From positions 1-64,000 of the forward strand of contig CAMJUL010000004.1 of the NCBI GenBank assembly GCA_946408995.1: a DNA stretch of 64,000 bases. Direction: 5' to 3'. Shown here in pieces: positions 53,189-62,353 of the stretch. Positions within the stretch are counted from its first letter, which is position 1, and every line of letters begins with the position of its first letter. The position numbers and the translations under genes are program-made. The stretch is from an uncultured Clostridia bacterium. Lineage in GTDB: Bacteria > Bacillota > Clostridia > Christensenellales > Aristaeellaceae. The notes beneath the pieces were generated by a model. The model was not told the origin of the DNA. It did no database searches and saw nothing but the letters and a program-made list of their open reading frames with translations.

Positions 53189-54133
53189 ATGCAGTCGAAT
53201 TCTTTAGTGTCCAGGTACTTTTCCATGAAGCGGGAAAGCCTGAAGCACGGTTGGGCACTGGCGAAGAAGAGAAAGGTGTGCTACCTGTTCCTGGCGCCGT
53301 ATGCGATCCTGTTTTTCACCTTCTTTATTCTGCCGATCTGCACGTCGATCTTCTACGGCTTTACCTATTACAACATCCTGGAGGCCCCGCGCTTCGTCGG
53401 CATCCAGAACTACATCAACCTGATCTTGCAGGATGACGTTTTCCTGACCGCCATCAAAAACACCTTCGTCATCGCGGTCATTACCGGGCCCGTGGGCTAC
53501 ATCCTCAGTTTCATGTTCGCCTGGTTCATCAACGAGCTTCCCAAATGGCTCAGGACCATCGCGGTGGTGGTCTTCTACGCCCCCTCCATCGCCGGCAACG
53601 CCTACACGGTGTTCGGCATTATCTTCAAGGGCGATGCCTACGGGTATCTGAACTCCATCCTGATCAACCTGGGCCTGCTGGACGCCCCGAACCTGTGGCT
53701 GACGGACCCCAGGTACATGATGACCGTATTGATCGTGGTCATCCTGTGGATGAGCATGGGCACCGGGTTCCTCAGCTTCGTGGCCGGCTTCCAGGGCATC
53801 GACAAGAGCATGTACGAGGCCGGGTACGTGGACGGCATCCGCAACCGCTGGCAGGAACTGTACCACATCACCCTGCCCAGCATGAAGCCCATGCTGCTCT
53901 TTGGCGCGGTCATGAGCATCACCTCGGCCTTCAACGTCTGCGACGTGCCCATGGCCCTGTGCGGCTACCCCTCCACGGATTACGCGGCCCGCACGGTGGT
54001 GACCCACCTGTTCGACTATGGCTTCAGCCGGTTCGAGATGGGCTACGCCTCCGCCATCGCTACGCTCCTGTTTATCGTAATGATCGTTTGCAAGAAGGGC
54101 ATTTCCTCACTGCTTGGGAAGGTGGGTACCTGA
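53189..54133 (+). CDS. Sugar ABC transporter permease (UgpA/LacF type), first pair
   Basis: 314 residues, six TM helices. N-terminal cytoplasmic stretch, YLFLAPYAILFFTFFILP first helix and the EAA coupling loop YEAGYVDGIRNRWQELYHITLP, which contacts the ATPase. AAAGGAGG before ATG 53189. Partner permease starts 1 bp after its stop. CUT1 family; no cognate ATPase nearby, so a shared MsmX-like ATPase is expected. Confidence 0.93.
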   Translation: MQSNSLVSRYFSMKRESLKHGWALAKKRKVCYLFLAPYAILFFTFFILPICTSIFYGFTYYNILEAPRFVGIQNYINLILQDDVFLTAIKNTFVIAVITGPVGYILSFMFAWFINELPKWLRTIAVVVFYAPSIAGNAYTVFGIIFKGDAYGYLNSILINLGLLDAPNLWLTDPRYMMTVLIVVILWMSMGTGFLSFVAGFQGIDKSMYEAGYVDGIRNRWQELYHITLPSMKPMLLFGAVMSITSAFNVCDVPMALCGYPSTDYAARTVVTHLFDYGFSRFEMGYASAIATLLFIVMIVCKKGISSLLGKVGT

Positions 54134-54134
54134 T

Positions 54135-55373
54135 ATGAGCGAACAGCATACCGTTTCTTCGGCCGGTACCCTGATCCTGGTCAACGGAAAAAGAATCCGC
54201 GGCGAACTGGTGGCAGGGGAAGAAAGCGCGGCCTTCTACAGCAAAAAATCCAAGGAGCCCGTAGCCCAATTCCGGTATGCCCGCATCAACCGGCTGGACA
54301 ACATCCGGCACGGCGGCACCTTCAGCACCGTGACGGTGGTTTTGAAGGCGGCGGAAAACGACGGGCAGAAGTACTCCTTTGAACTGAACCACGGCCTGAA
54401 GGTGTACCAGTTCATCGATTCCCATTGGACGGACAAGCCGGTGCAGCCCAAATCCAGGGCTGATGAGCTCAAACGCCTGGCGGAACTGCGGGGCGAGACC
54501 ATCCAGAAGCCCCGGAAGCACATCTTCCACCGCAGGCATCCCAACCGCTCCATCGGCGGCGACGTGGGGATCTACGTGCTGCTGGTCCTGGTGGCCGTGG
54601 CGATGGGCTTCCCCCTGGTGTTCGCCATCGGATCCTCCCTCAAGCCCCTGGACGAATTGTTCCGCTTCCCGCCCACGGTGCTTCCCCGGCATCCTACCCT
54701 GGACAACTTCTCCGACCTGATCGTGACCCTGGGGCAGAGCTGGGTGCCCTTCAGCCGCTACCTGCTCAATACCGTGTTCATCACCTTCGTGGGAACGGCG
54801 GGCCATCTGATCATCGCTTCCATGGCGGCCTTCGTACTGGCCAAGTACGATTTCCCCGGCGGAAAGCTGTTCTTTGGCGTGGCCACCACCTTCCTGATGT
54901 TCTCGGGCTATGTGACGGGCATTCCCAACTACCTGATCATGAGCCGTCTTAGGATGATCGACACCTACTGGGCCCTGATATTGCCGGCCTTCGCGGCGCC
55001 CATCGGACTGTTCATGATGAAGCAGTTCATGGACGGCCTGCCCACGGCGCTGATTGAGGCGGCGCATATCGACGGCGCCGGCGAGTTCCGCATCTTCTGG
55101 AGCATCGTGATGCCCAACGTAAAGCCCGCCTGGCTGACCATGATCATTTTCAGCGTCCAGGGCCTGTGGAACAACCCCGCCTCCACGGTCATCTATTCCG
55201 AGGAGAAAAAGACCCTGGTTTACGCGCTTTCTCAGATCCAGGCCGGCGGCATCGCGCGCACCGGTCAGGCGGCGGCGGTCACGGTGGTCGTCATGGCCGT
55301 GCCCATCCTCATTTTCATCCTCAGTCAGAGTCAGATCCTTGAAACCATGGCTTCCTCGGGTATCAAGGACTGA
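54135..55373 (+). CDS. Sugar ABC permease (UgpE/MalG type) with N-terminal soluble domain
   Basis: 412 residues. The C-terminal 270 are an ordinary MalG-type permease (FPLVFAIGSSLKPLDELF; EAA loop IEAAHIDGAGEFRIFWSIVMP). The first 120 form a soluble beta-rich domain (TLILVNGKRIRGELVAGEES; SFELNHGLKVYQFIDSHW) of PH-like look, then a basic linker and the first TM helix near 150. Such a cytoplasmic domain fused to a permease is unusual and could sense or regulate transport. ATG 54135 is 1 nt after the previous stop. Confidence 0.88.
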   Translation: MSEQHTVSSAGTLILVNGKRIRGELVAGEESAAFYSKKSKEPVAQFRYARINRLDNIRHGGTFSTVTVVLKAAENDGQKYSFELNHGLKVYQFIDSHWTDKPVQPKSRADELKRLAELRGETIQKPRKHIFHRRHPNRSIGGDVGIYVLLVLVAVAMGFPLVFAIGSSLKPLDELFRFPPTVLPRHPTLDNFSDLIVTLGQSWVPFSRYLLNTVFITFVGTAGHLIIASMAAFVLAKYDFPGGKLFFGVATTFLMFSGYVTGIPNYLIMSRLRMIDTYWALILPAFAAPIGLFMMKQFMDGLPTALIEAAHIDGAGEFRIFWSIVMPNVKPAWLTMIIFSVQGLWNNPASTVIYSEEKKTLVYALSQIQAGGIARTGQAAAVTVVVMAVPILIFILSQSQILETMASSGIKD

Positions 55374-55416
55374 GCCTAAAGAACCCCATCCAACCGAAAT
55401 AAGGAGAGGAAAAGCG

Positions 55417-56919
55417 ATGAAAATGACAAGAAGGCTTTCGGCCTTGCTGGCGGCGCTGCTGCTGCTGCTCAGCGTGGACGCGGCTTTGGGGGCGGACGAC
55501 GGGTTTTCCACCTCCTATACCTACAATTATGATTATTGGAGCGATGTGCGTGAGTCCCCGGACGCCTACCGGGTGGCCTCGGTCATCAACAGCGCCATGC
55601 TGGGCCTGGAAAAGATCATTCGGAATCCCCAGAGCCTGTACGCGCGGGACAACGACCTGTACATCGCCGATACTGGCAACAACCGCATCCTGCAGGTCCG
55701 CCGGGAGGGACAGAAATTCGTCTTTGTCCGGGAGATCAGTCAGGTGCAGGGTGCGGAACCTGCCACCTTCAATTCGCCCCAGGATGTGTTCGCGGACGAA
55801 GCGGGGAACATCTACGTGGCGGACACCAACAACCAGCGGGTCGTCATGATGGACAGGGATTTGAACTTCCTGCGCGCCTATGTCAAGCCCCAGGATTCCA
55901 CCTTCGACCAGGGGGCCAATTTCCTGCCCAACAAGATCGTGGTGGACGTGGCCGGGCGGGTGTACGTGCTTGTGACCAACGTCAACAAAGGTCTGGCCAA
56001 GTTTGAGGCCGACGGCACGTTCACCGGTTTTATCGGCGCCAACAAGGTCACCACCAGCATGGCGGACTATATCTGGAAGATGTATTTCCAGACCGAGGCC
56101 CAGCGGGCCCAGAGCGAGAACTTCGTGCCCACGGAGTACTGCAACGCGTACATGGACAAGGAAGGCTTCATCTACGCGGTCACCAACGTATTCAAGGAAT
56201 ACGATCTTCTGTACGACAACGCCAAGCCCATCCGCCGCCTGAACGGCATCGGCGACGACATCCTGATCAAGAACGACCGCTATCCGCCCATCGGGGACCT
56301 GGTGTGGGACGAGACGGACGGTCCTTCCAAGTTCGCGGACATCACCGTGCTGGAGGGGGACATTTACGTGGCTTTCGACCGGACCAGGGGCCGCATATTC
56401 GGCTACGATCCCCAGGGCATCATGCTGTGGGCCTTCGGCACCCGGGGCAACACGGACGGCGCCTTCAAGACGCCGGTGTCCATTGAGCACATGGGCTATG
56501 ACCTTCTGTGCCTGGACCAGAGCGAAAGCAGCATCACCGTCTTTACCCCCACGGAATACGGGAACCTGATCTACAAGGCCAATACCCTGTACTCCGAGGG
56601 CAAATACGACGAATCCGCCGATGCCTGGCGGGAGGTGCTGAGGCTCAACTCCAACTACAACATGGCGTTCATCGGCGTGGGGCGCGCGCTGCTTCGGCAG
56701 GAGCATTACACCGAGGCCATGGACTATTTCAAAATGGCCCACGACCGGGAGAATTACGGACGCGCCTTCAAGCTGTACCGGAAGATCTGGGTGGAGGAGA
56801 ACATCTGGTGGGTCGCGCTGATCCTGGCCCTGGTCATCGTGGTCCCGCTGATCATCGGCAAGGTGAAAAAAATGAAGTGGGAGGTGTTTGAGCATGACCG
56901 CAGCAAAGTCCATAGTTAA
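55417..56919 (+). CDS. Secreted NHL-repeat/TPR protein with C-terminal TM anchor
   Basis: 500 residues. Signal peptide (ALLAALLLLLSVDAALG), then a beta-propeller of NHL-type repeats (about 55-385: NDLYIADTGNNRILQV, GNIYVADTNNQRVVMM, GRVYVLVTNVNKG), a TPR pair (about 395-465: ANTLYSEGKYDESADAWREVL, ALLRQEHYTEAMDYFKMA) and one TM helix near 475-493. Expected to be outside the cell, tethered to the membrane. Between permease and Yip1 genes; overlaps the latter by 26 nt, so the two are likely made together. Not a known transporter part. Confidence 0.85.
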   Translation: MKMTRRLSALLAALLLLLSVDAALGADDGFSTSYTYNYDYWSDVRESPDAYRVASVINSAMLGLEKIIRNPQSLYARDNDLYIADTGNNRILQVRREGQKFVFVREISQVQGAEPATFNSPQDVFADEAGNIYVADTNNQRVVMMDRDLNFLRAYVKPQDSTFDQGANFLPNKIVVDVAGRVYVLVTNVNKGLAKFEADGTFTGFIGANKVTTSMADYIWKMYFQTEAQRAQSENFVPTEYCNAYMDKEGFIYAVTNVFKEYDLLYDNAKPIRRLNGIGDDILIKNDRYPPIGDLVWDETDGPSKFADITVLEGDIYVAFDRTRGRIFGYDPQGIMLWAFGTRGNTDGAFKTPVSIEHMGYDLLCLDQSESSITVFTPTEYGNLIYKANTLYSEGKYDESADAWREVLRLNSNYNMAFIGVGRALLRQEHYTEAMDYFKMAHDRENYGRAFKLYRKIWVEENIWWVALILALVIVVPLIIGKVKKMKWEVFEHDRSKVHS

Positions 56920-57577
56920 GGACCCCGCCTCCCGGCGCAGGGCCGCGTGGGAGCGCTACAAGCAGTCCCTTCACTACGCTTTCCACGTCATCACGCACCC
57001 CTTTGACGGATACTGGGATCTGGTGCACGAGCACCGGGGCACCCTGGCCGCGGCGCACACCTTCCTGTTCCTGTTCCTTTTGACCCGGATCGTCAAGCTG
57101 ATGCTGACCAGCTTCCAGTTCATCGCCGCGCCGATCCAGCACATCAATATTTTCGAGCAGTGCGGCTCGCTGCTTCTGCCGTTCCTGATTCTGTGCCTGG
57201 CCAACTGGGCCATGACCACGCTGTTTGACGGAAAGGGACGCTTCAAGGACATCTACATGGCCATGTGCTATGCCCTGGTGCCCTACATCCTGATCCAGCT
57301 GCCCCTGGTGCTGGTCAGCAACATCATCACCTTTGAGGAAGCGTCCTTCTACACCGTACTGATGAGCTTCAGCCTGGTCTGGTGCGTGTTTCTGGCCTTT
57401 GTCGGACTGATGGAGGTGCACGACTACGGCCCCGGGAAAACCTTTGTGTTCCTGATCGTGACGGTGGTCGGCGCCTGTGTGATCATTTTCCTGATTCTTG
57501 TATTCTTCAGCCTGCTGAGTGATGCCTTGGGATATTTCGTATCCATGTATCGGGAAATCATGTTCCGGCTGAATTAA
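56894..57577 (+). CDS. Yip1-type multi-TM protein
   Basis: 227 residues. Basic N-terminus with a HPFDGYWDLVHE motif typical of bacterial YIP1 proteins, then five TM helices (FLFLFLLTRIVKLML; LLLPFLILCLANWAM with TTLFDGKGRFKDIYMA between; and three more). ATG 56894 with GGGAGGTG. Starts inside the NHL/TPR gene. Bacterial members are uncharacterised; in this locus it may hold the NHL/TPR and DUF5696 proteins together in the membrane. Confidence 0.85.
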   Translation: MTAAKSIVKDPASRRRAAWERYKQSLHYAFHVITHPFDGYWDLVHEHRGTLAAAHTFLFLFLLTRIVKLMLTSFQFIAAPIQHINIFEQCGSLLLPFLILCLANWAMTTLFDGKGRFKDIYMAMCYALVPYILIQLPLVLVSNIITFEEASFYTVLMSFSLVWCVFLAFVGLMEVHDYGPGKTFVFLIVTVVGACVIIFLILVFFSLLSDALGYFVSMYREIMFRLN

Positions 57578-57592
57578 GGAGCGATGACGAGC

Positions 57593-60172
57593 ATGAAAAA
57601 GAAATCGATTGTCCGCCGCCTGTTTCCATGGTTCGTCTTCCTGCTGTTTTGCGCGGCGCTGGTCGTTTTTGTAGGCATCCCGCTTTACGGGCAGCAGGAG
57701 AAGGAGACGGAGTATCCCCCCGTAATCTCCTTCTACAGCGGCGACGGGAAAAAGATGACCATGGAAAACGAGCATCTGCTGTTTGAAATGGATCCCGTTT
57801 CGACCCAGTTCTCCCTGAAGGAGAAGGAATCCGGCCGGATGTGGTATTCCAATCCGGTGGACGCCAAGGACGACAAGATCGCCTCCTCCACCAACAAAGC
57901 GGTGCTTTCTTCCACCCTGACGGTGACCTATACCACAAACAGCGGCATTTCCGAACTGAACAATTATACCTATTCCATCGAGAACGGCAGCTTTGACGTG
58001 GAACAGCTGGAGGACGGCACCATCAAGGTGGTCTACTCCGTGGGGAAGATCGAGAGGATCTACACCATTCCCCAGGTCATCACCAAGGAAAGGTATGACC
58101 AGTTCACCGACGCCATGAGCAAGTCCAACAAAAAGAAGGTCTCCACCAATTACACCCTGTACGAGCCTTCCAAGCTGGACAGCAAGGCCAACAAGGAAGA
58201 GATCATCGCCAAGTACCCCTCCGTGACGGAGCAGGCCCTCTACATCCTCAAATCGGACACCAACGCCAACGGCAAGGCCAAGCTGGAGGAATACTTCCAT
58301 GGCGCCGGCTACACCCAGGAAGATTATGAAGAGGATCTGAAGCTGATCGCGGGGGAGAACAACGCCGCCGCAGGCGCGGTGTTCAACGTGGCGGTCCTCT
58401 ACCGACTGGAAGGGAAGGACTTTGTGGTGGAGGTCCCCTACAGCGAGATCCGCTACAAGAACGACTATCCCATCACCAACATCAGCGTGCTGCCCATGTT
58501 CGGCGCGGCCAACATGAGCGCCGAAGGGTTTATGCTGGTGCCGGAGGGGGGCGGGGCCATCATCCGCTACAACAACGGCAAAACCCTGCAGAACACCTAT
58601 TATTCCAACCTCTACGGCTGGGACTATTCCGAGGAAAGGCGCTCGGTGGTTTCCGAGACCAAGAGCTGCTACCCGGTGTTCGGCATGACCGGCGGCGGCG
58701 GTTCCTTCATCTGCATGATCGAGGGGGCCTCCTCCTACGCGGGCGTCTGGGCGGACATTGCCGGACGGTACAACAGCTACAATTACATTTACGCCAAGTA
58801 CAACGTGCTCCACGCAGCCCGCTACAACGTGTCCGGCGCCACCTCCCAGATGGTGTACATGTTCGAAAAGCAGCTGCCCCAGGACACGGTCAAACAGCGC
58901 TACCGGTTCCTGGACAGCGAAAGCTATTCGGACATGGCCCTGGCCTACGGCGAGTACCTGACGGAAACCTATCCGGATTTCAAGATGACCGCCTCCGAGG
59001 ATGTGCCGGTATCGGTGGAACTGCTGGGGGCCATTGACAAGATCGTGGTCAAGGCGGGCCTGCCGGTGAACTCGGTGGTGGGGGTGACCTCCTTCGCCGA
59101 CGCGGAAAGCATTCTTACGGACCTGGAAAAGATGGGGGTCAGGAACCTGAACGTCCGCTTCAGCGGCTGGGCCAACGGCGGCGTCAGGCAGAAGGTGATG
59201 ACCAGCGTGCATGTGCTGGGCGAGCTGGGAGGCGAGGCCGGCCTGAAAAAGCTGGTGGATGCGGCCAAGGCGGCCAAGGTGCCCCTGTATTTTGACGGCA
59301 TCAACTGCTTTGCCTACAACAGCGGCCTCCTGAACGGCTTTACCGCCTTCAACGACGCCGCCCGGTTTGCCACCCGGGAGCAGGTGCTGCTGTATCCCTA
59401 TTCCATCGTCAGCTATGAGCAGGACAAGCAGCAGGACGAGGCCTATTACCTGGTCAAACCCGAATACGCCAAAAAGAACACGGAGACCTATCTTTCCAGG
59501 CTCCGGGCGCTGGGGGTACAGGGCGCGGCCTTCCGGGATATCGGCAGCCTGCTGTCCGGGGATCTGAACCCCAGGAACGTGGTGACCAGGGAACAGGTGC
59601 TCCGGATGAACATCGAACTCCTTAAGCAGGCGCGGCAGGACGGCCTGAAGGTGATGATCAAGGAAGGCAACGTTTACGCCGTGCCGGATGCGGATCTGAT
59701 CACCGACATGAGCCTGACCGGAAACGCCTATGCCCTTCTGGACGAGGACGTGCCCTTCTACCAGATCGCCCTTCACGGCAAAAAGGATTACACCGGCAAG
59801 GCCATCAACCTGAACGGGGACTACCGGACGGAGGTGCTCAAGTGCGCCGAGTACGGCGCGGGGCTGAATTTCACCTTCATGGCCGGGGACGGCAAGGTGC
59901 TGCAGGAGACGGATTACACCGGATATTACGCCTCCAGCTATCCCCTGTGGGAGGAGGAGGCCAAGGAGATCATCACCCGTTACCAGAAAGAAATGGCCGG
60001 GCTGAACCGGCTCAGGATCACTGGCCATACCGCCGTGAACGAGGACGTGGCCGTCACGACCTACGAGAACGGAACGAAGGTGTACGTCAATTACGGCGAG
60101 GAAAGCTTCCAAGTGGACGGGGTGGAAATCCCCGCCTGCGATTACCTGGTAAAGGAAGGTGATGGGGTGTGA
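57593..60172 (+). CDS. Membrane-anchored DUF5696-type putative glycoside hydrolase
   Basis: 859 residues. One N-terminal TM helix (about 10-30), a beta-sandwich region (to about 430; WDYSEERRSVVSETKSCYP, GGGSFICMIEGASSYAGV), a TIM-barrel-like part (about 480-780; YFDGINCF, GAAFRDIGSLLSGD, DGLKVMIKEGNVY with Asp and Glu that could be catalytic) and a small C-terminal domain. The layout is that of large glycosidases; DUF5696 is my recollection, not a search result. ATG 57593 is used (AAGGAG 11 nt upstream); ATG 57584 is an alternative. Ectoenzyme facing outward. Confidence 0.75.
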   Translation: MKKKSIVRRLFPWFVFLLFCAALVVFVGIPLYGQQEKETEYPPVISFYSGDGKKMTMENEHLLFEMDPVSTQFSLKEKESGRMWYSNPVDAKDDKIASSTNKAVLSSTLTVTYTTNSGISELNNYTYSIENGSFDVEQLEDGTIKVVYSVGKIERIYTIPQVITKERYDQFTDAMSKSNKKKVSTNYTLYEPSKLDSKANKEEIIAKYPSVTEQALYILKSDTNANGKAKLEEYFHGAGYTQEDYEEDLKLIAGENNAAAGAVFNVAVLYRLEGKDFVVEVPYSEIRYKNDYPITNISVLPMFGAANMSAEGFMLVPEGGGAIIRYNNGKTLQNTYYSNLYGWDYSEERRSVVSETKSCYPVFGMTGGGGSFICMIEGASSYAGVWADIAGRYNSYNYIYAKYNVLHAARYNVSGATSQMVYMFEKQLPQDTVKQRYRFLDSESYSDMALAYGEYLTETYPDFKMTASEDVPVSVELLGAIDKIVVKAGLPVNSVVGVTSFADAESILTDLEKMGVRNLNVRFSGWANGGVRQKVMTSVHVLGELGGEAGLKKLVDAAKAAKVPLYFDGINCFAYNSGLLNGFTAFNDAARFATREQVLLYPYSIVSYEQDKQQDEAYYLVKPEYAKKNTETYLSRLRALGVQGAAFRDIGSLLSGDLNPRNVVTREQVLRMNIELLKQARQDGLKVMIKEGNVYAVPDADLITDMSLTGNAYALLDEDVPFYQIALHGKKDYTGKAINLNGDYRTEVLKCAEYGAGLNFTFMAGDGKVLQETDYTGYYASSYPLWEEEAKEIITRYQKEMAGLNRLRITGHTAVNEDVAVTTYENGTKVYVNYGEESFQVDGVEIPACDYLVKEGDGV

Positions 60173-61161
60173 GCACAAAGGATCGGAAATACCGCGCGCA
60201 CTGGTATGACGGCCTGACGGAAGGGATCTCCATGCTGATTCCCTACCGGAAAAACAAGGTCTACCATACCATGCAGGCCAAGAGAGCCCGGACGGGGTAT
60301 TTGTTTGTCCTTCCTTTCATCCTGGGGTTCCTTCTGTTCATGCTCAAGCCGCTCGTCGAGTCCCTGCAGATGAGCTTTTCAAAGGTCACCCTGATCCCCG
60401 GCGCCGGGTATGACAAGCCCTGGGCGGGCCTTTTGAACTACGAATACGCCTTCGGGGTGGACCCCTATTTCAACCAGTACCTGGTGGAAGAGATTAGCCG
60501 CATGGCCATTAACACCATCGCGACGCTGGTGCTCTCCTTCGTGGTGGCCGTCATCCTGAACCAAAAGTTCAAGGGACGGACCCTGGCCCGGGCCATCTTC
60601 TTCCTGCCGGTCATTTTGTCCTCCGGCGTGCTGCCCGGCATCGAGAGCCAGAACGAATTTTACAACATGATGGAGGGCGTCGCGGAGGCCGTGGCCAATT
60701 CCTCCGGCGTCAATTTGTCGGCGGCGCTGCAGGACCTGCTTTCGGTCTCGGGCGTGGGCAGCGGGGTGTTCGACGTCATTTTCCAGATGATCGACGCCAT
60801 CTATGACATCGTCATGGCCTCGGGCATCCAGATTATCGTGTTCCTGAGCGGCCTGCAGTCCATTTCGCCTTCTCTCTACGAGGCGGCGGATGTGGAAGGG
60901 TGCTCCGCCTGGGAGGCCTTCTGGAAGATCACCTTCCCCATGGTCAGCCCGCTGCTGCTGGTCAACTGCATTTACACCATCATCGACTTCTTCATGAAGA
61001 ACGACAACCGGGTGATGGAGCGCATCAACGAGGTCATGTACAAGCAGGCCAAGTTCGGAGAGGCTTCCGCCATGAGCTGGATCTATTTCGGCGTGGCCAT
61101 TGCCTTTATCGGCATCAGCTCCTTCATTATTTCAAAGGCGGTGAAGACAGCCAATGAGTAA
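60169..61161 (+). CDS. Sugar ABC permease (UgpA type), second pair
   Basis: 330 residues, six TM helices, with GYLFVLPFILGFLLFMLKPL and EAA loop YEAADVEGCSAWEAFWKITFP. A long periplasmic insert (about 165-205; SQNEFYNMMEGVAEAVAN) is larger than in typical permeases. GTG 60169 overlaps the TGA of the DUF5696 gene; GGAAGG upstream. Overlaps the next permease by 8 nt. Distinct from the 53189 permease. Confidence 0.92.
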   Translation: MSTKDRKYRAHWYDGLTEGISMLIPYRKNKVYHTMQAKRARTGYLFVLPFILGFLLFMLKPLVESLQMSFSKVTLIPGAGYDKPWAGLLNYEYAFGVDPYFNQYLVEEISRMAINTIATLVLSFVVAVILNQKFKGRTLARAIFFLPVILSSGVLPGIESQNEFYNMMEGVAEAVANSSGVNLSAALQDLLSVSGVGSGVFDVIFQMIDAIYDIVMASGIQIIVFLSGLQSISPSLYEAADVEGCSAWEAFWKITFPMVSPLLLVNCIYTIIDFFMKNDNRVMERINEVMYKQAKFGEASAMSWIYFGVAIAFIGISSFIISKAVKTANE

Positions 61162-62164
61162 GGATAATACGGTCTTTCTTGGAAGCCGGGCGAATTTCTG
61201 GGACAGGAACCGTCTGTCCGAGGGCTATCTGCTGAAAAAAACCATCGGCCGGATCTGTATTTCGGTGGTGCGGGCACTCTTGCTGTTCGGATTGTGCTTC
61301 ATGATCATCCAGCCGCTGCTGACCAGGTTCTCCAAAGGCATCATGGAGGAACGGGACCTGTACGATTCCACGGTGCGTCTTCTGCCGCGGCACGTGACGC
61401 TGGACAACTACCGCATCGTATTCGAACTGACCAGCTTTCCCACTTCGATGCTGAACACCTTCTGGACGTCCCTTTTGGTGTCGGTGTGCCAGATCATCTC
61501 CACCACCCTCGTGGCCTACGGCTTTGCCAGGTATGAGTTCCCGCTGAAGAAGTTCTGGTTCGCCTGCGTGGTGCTGCTCATCATTGTGCCGCCCCAGACC
61601 ATTCAGACGGCCCTGTACATGAATTTTGTCAACTTCGACATCCTGGGGCTGTTCAAGCTGTTTACGGGAAGCACCATCAACCTGCGCACAAGCGTCCTGC
61701 CCTACGTGCTGATGAGCCTGACTTGCATGGGGCTGAAGAACGGCCTGTACATTTACATGCTGCGTCAGTATTTCAAGGGGGTCCCCACAAGTCTGGAGGA
61801 AGCGGCCTATGTGGACGGCTGCGGCACCATGCACACCTTCGTCAAAATCATGCTGCCCGACGCTTTCCCCACCATCGCTTCCTGCTTCCTGTTCTCCTTT
61901 GTGTGGCAGTGGACGGACCTGTTCTATACCCGGAACTTCCTGTCCAGCTACAAGATCTACTCCACCGAGATGTCCACCATCGTCTCCCGCATGGCCCGGT
62001 ATTTCGCCACCGAGCAGGGGACCGCGGTGGTCGTCCCCGACGGGCGGCAGCAGCAATTGATCTCCATCGCGGTGCTGGTCTGCTGCATCCCGCTGATCAT
62101 CCTGTATTGCTTTACCCAGCGTACCTTTGTGGAAAGCCTTGCCATGTCCGGAAGCAAGGAATGA
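61154..62164 (+). CDS. Sugar ABC permease (UgpE/MalG type), second pair
   Basis: 336 residues, six TM helices. LLLFGLCFMIIQPLL first helix, DSTVRLLPRHVTLDNY extracellular loop and EAA loop EEAAYVDGCGTMHTFVKIMLP. ATG 61154 lies within the end of its partner gene. Followed by a terminator, so the locus from 50278 could be one transcript ending here, separate from the highly expressed SBP downstream. Confidence 0.93.
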   Translation: MSKDNTVFLGSRANFWDRNRLSEGYLLKKTIGRICISVVRALLLFGLCFMIIQPLLTRFSKGIMEERDLYDSTVRLLPRHVTLDNYRIVFELTSFPTSMLNTFWTSLLVSVCQIISTTLVAYGFARYEFPLKKFWFACVVLLIIVPPQTIQTALYMNFVNFDILGLFKLFTGSTINLRTSVLPYVLMSLTCMGLKNGLYIYMLRQYFKGVPTSLEEAAYVDGCGTMHTFVKIMLPDAFPTIASCFLFSFVWQWTDLFYTRNFLSSYKIYSTEMSTIVSRMARYFATEQGTAVVVPDGRQQQLISIAVLVCCIPLIILYCFTQRTFVESLAMSGSKE

Positions 62165-62179
62165 CCCATGGAGCCGATC

Positions 62180-62217
62180 GGCCCCGGGGACGAACGCCGT
62201 TCCCGGGCCTTTTTTTG
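62180..62217 (+). terminator. Terminator of the permease/glycosidase operon
   Basis: GGCCCCGGGGA pairs with TCCCGGGCC with one bulge, followed by seven or eight T residues, 16 bp past the last permease stop. Confidence 0.82.
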
Positions 62218-62248
62218 CCCGGAATGTACAGGAAAGACAGAAAAACAC

Positions 62249-62277
62249 TTGCGTTTTTCCGTTTGACGGTATATAAT
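62249..62277 (+). promoter_or_regulatory. Promoter of the downstream SBP gene
   Basis: TTGCGT, 17 nt, TATAAT. The inferred start near 62284 gives a leader of about 150 nt that contains the palindromic operator at 62342. Confidence 0.8.
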
Positions 62278-62341
62278 GAAAACAACGAGTCCGATAAAGC
62301 CGAGGGGCGAAAACAAAGAACTGTTTTGTTTGCAAAGCTGG

Positions 62342-62353
62342 GAAAACGTTTTC
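62342..62353 (+). promoter_or_regulatory. LacI-type palindromic operator in the SBP leader
   Basis: GAAAACGTTTTC is a perfect 12-bp palindrome with central CG, the hallmark of LacI/GalR-family and CcpA sites. It sits about 58 nt into the leader, where a bound repressor would block elongation. No LacI-family gene is in the window. Confidence 0.65.

Noticed and set aside
49366..53226. A 1286-codon open frame on the minus strand over the large SBP gene
   Set aside because: Antisense shadow of a GC-rich gene with C/G-ending third positions. The translation is a Gly/His/Val/Asp-rich mix without domains. Only its last 155 codons (49366-49833) are a real gene with its own SD and TM helices.
56852..60178. 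A 1108-codon minus frame opposite the Yip1 and DUF5696 genes
   Set aside because: The same codon-bias shadow; composition is His/Val/Gly-rich and no SD or family motif is present.
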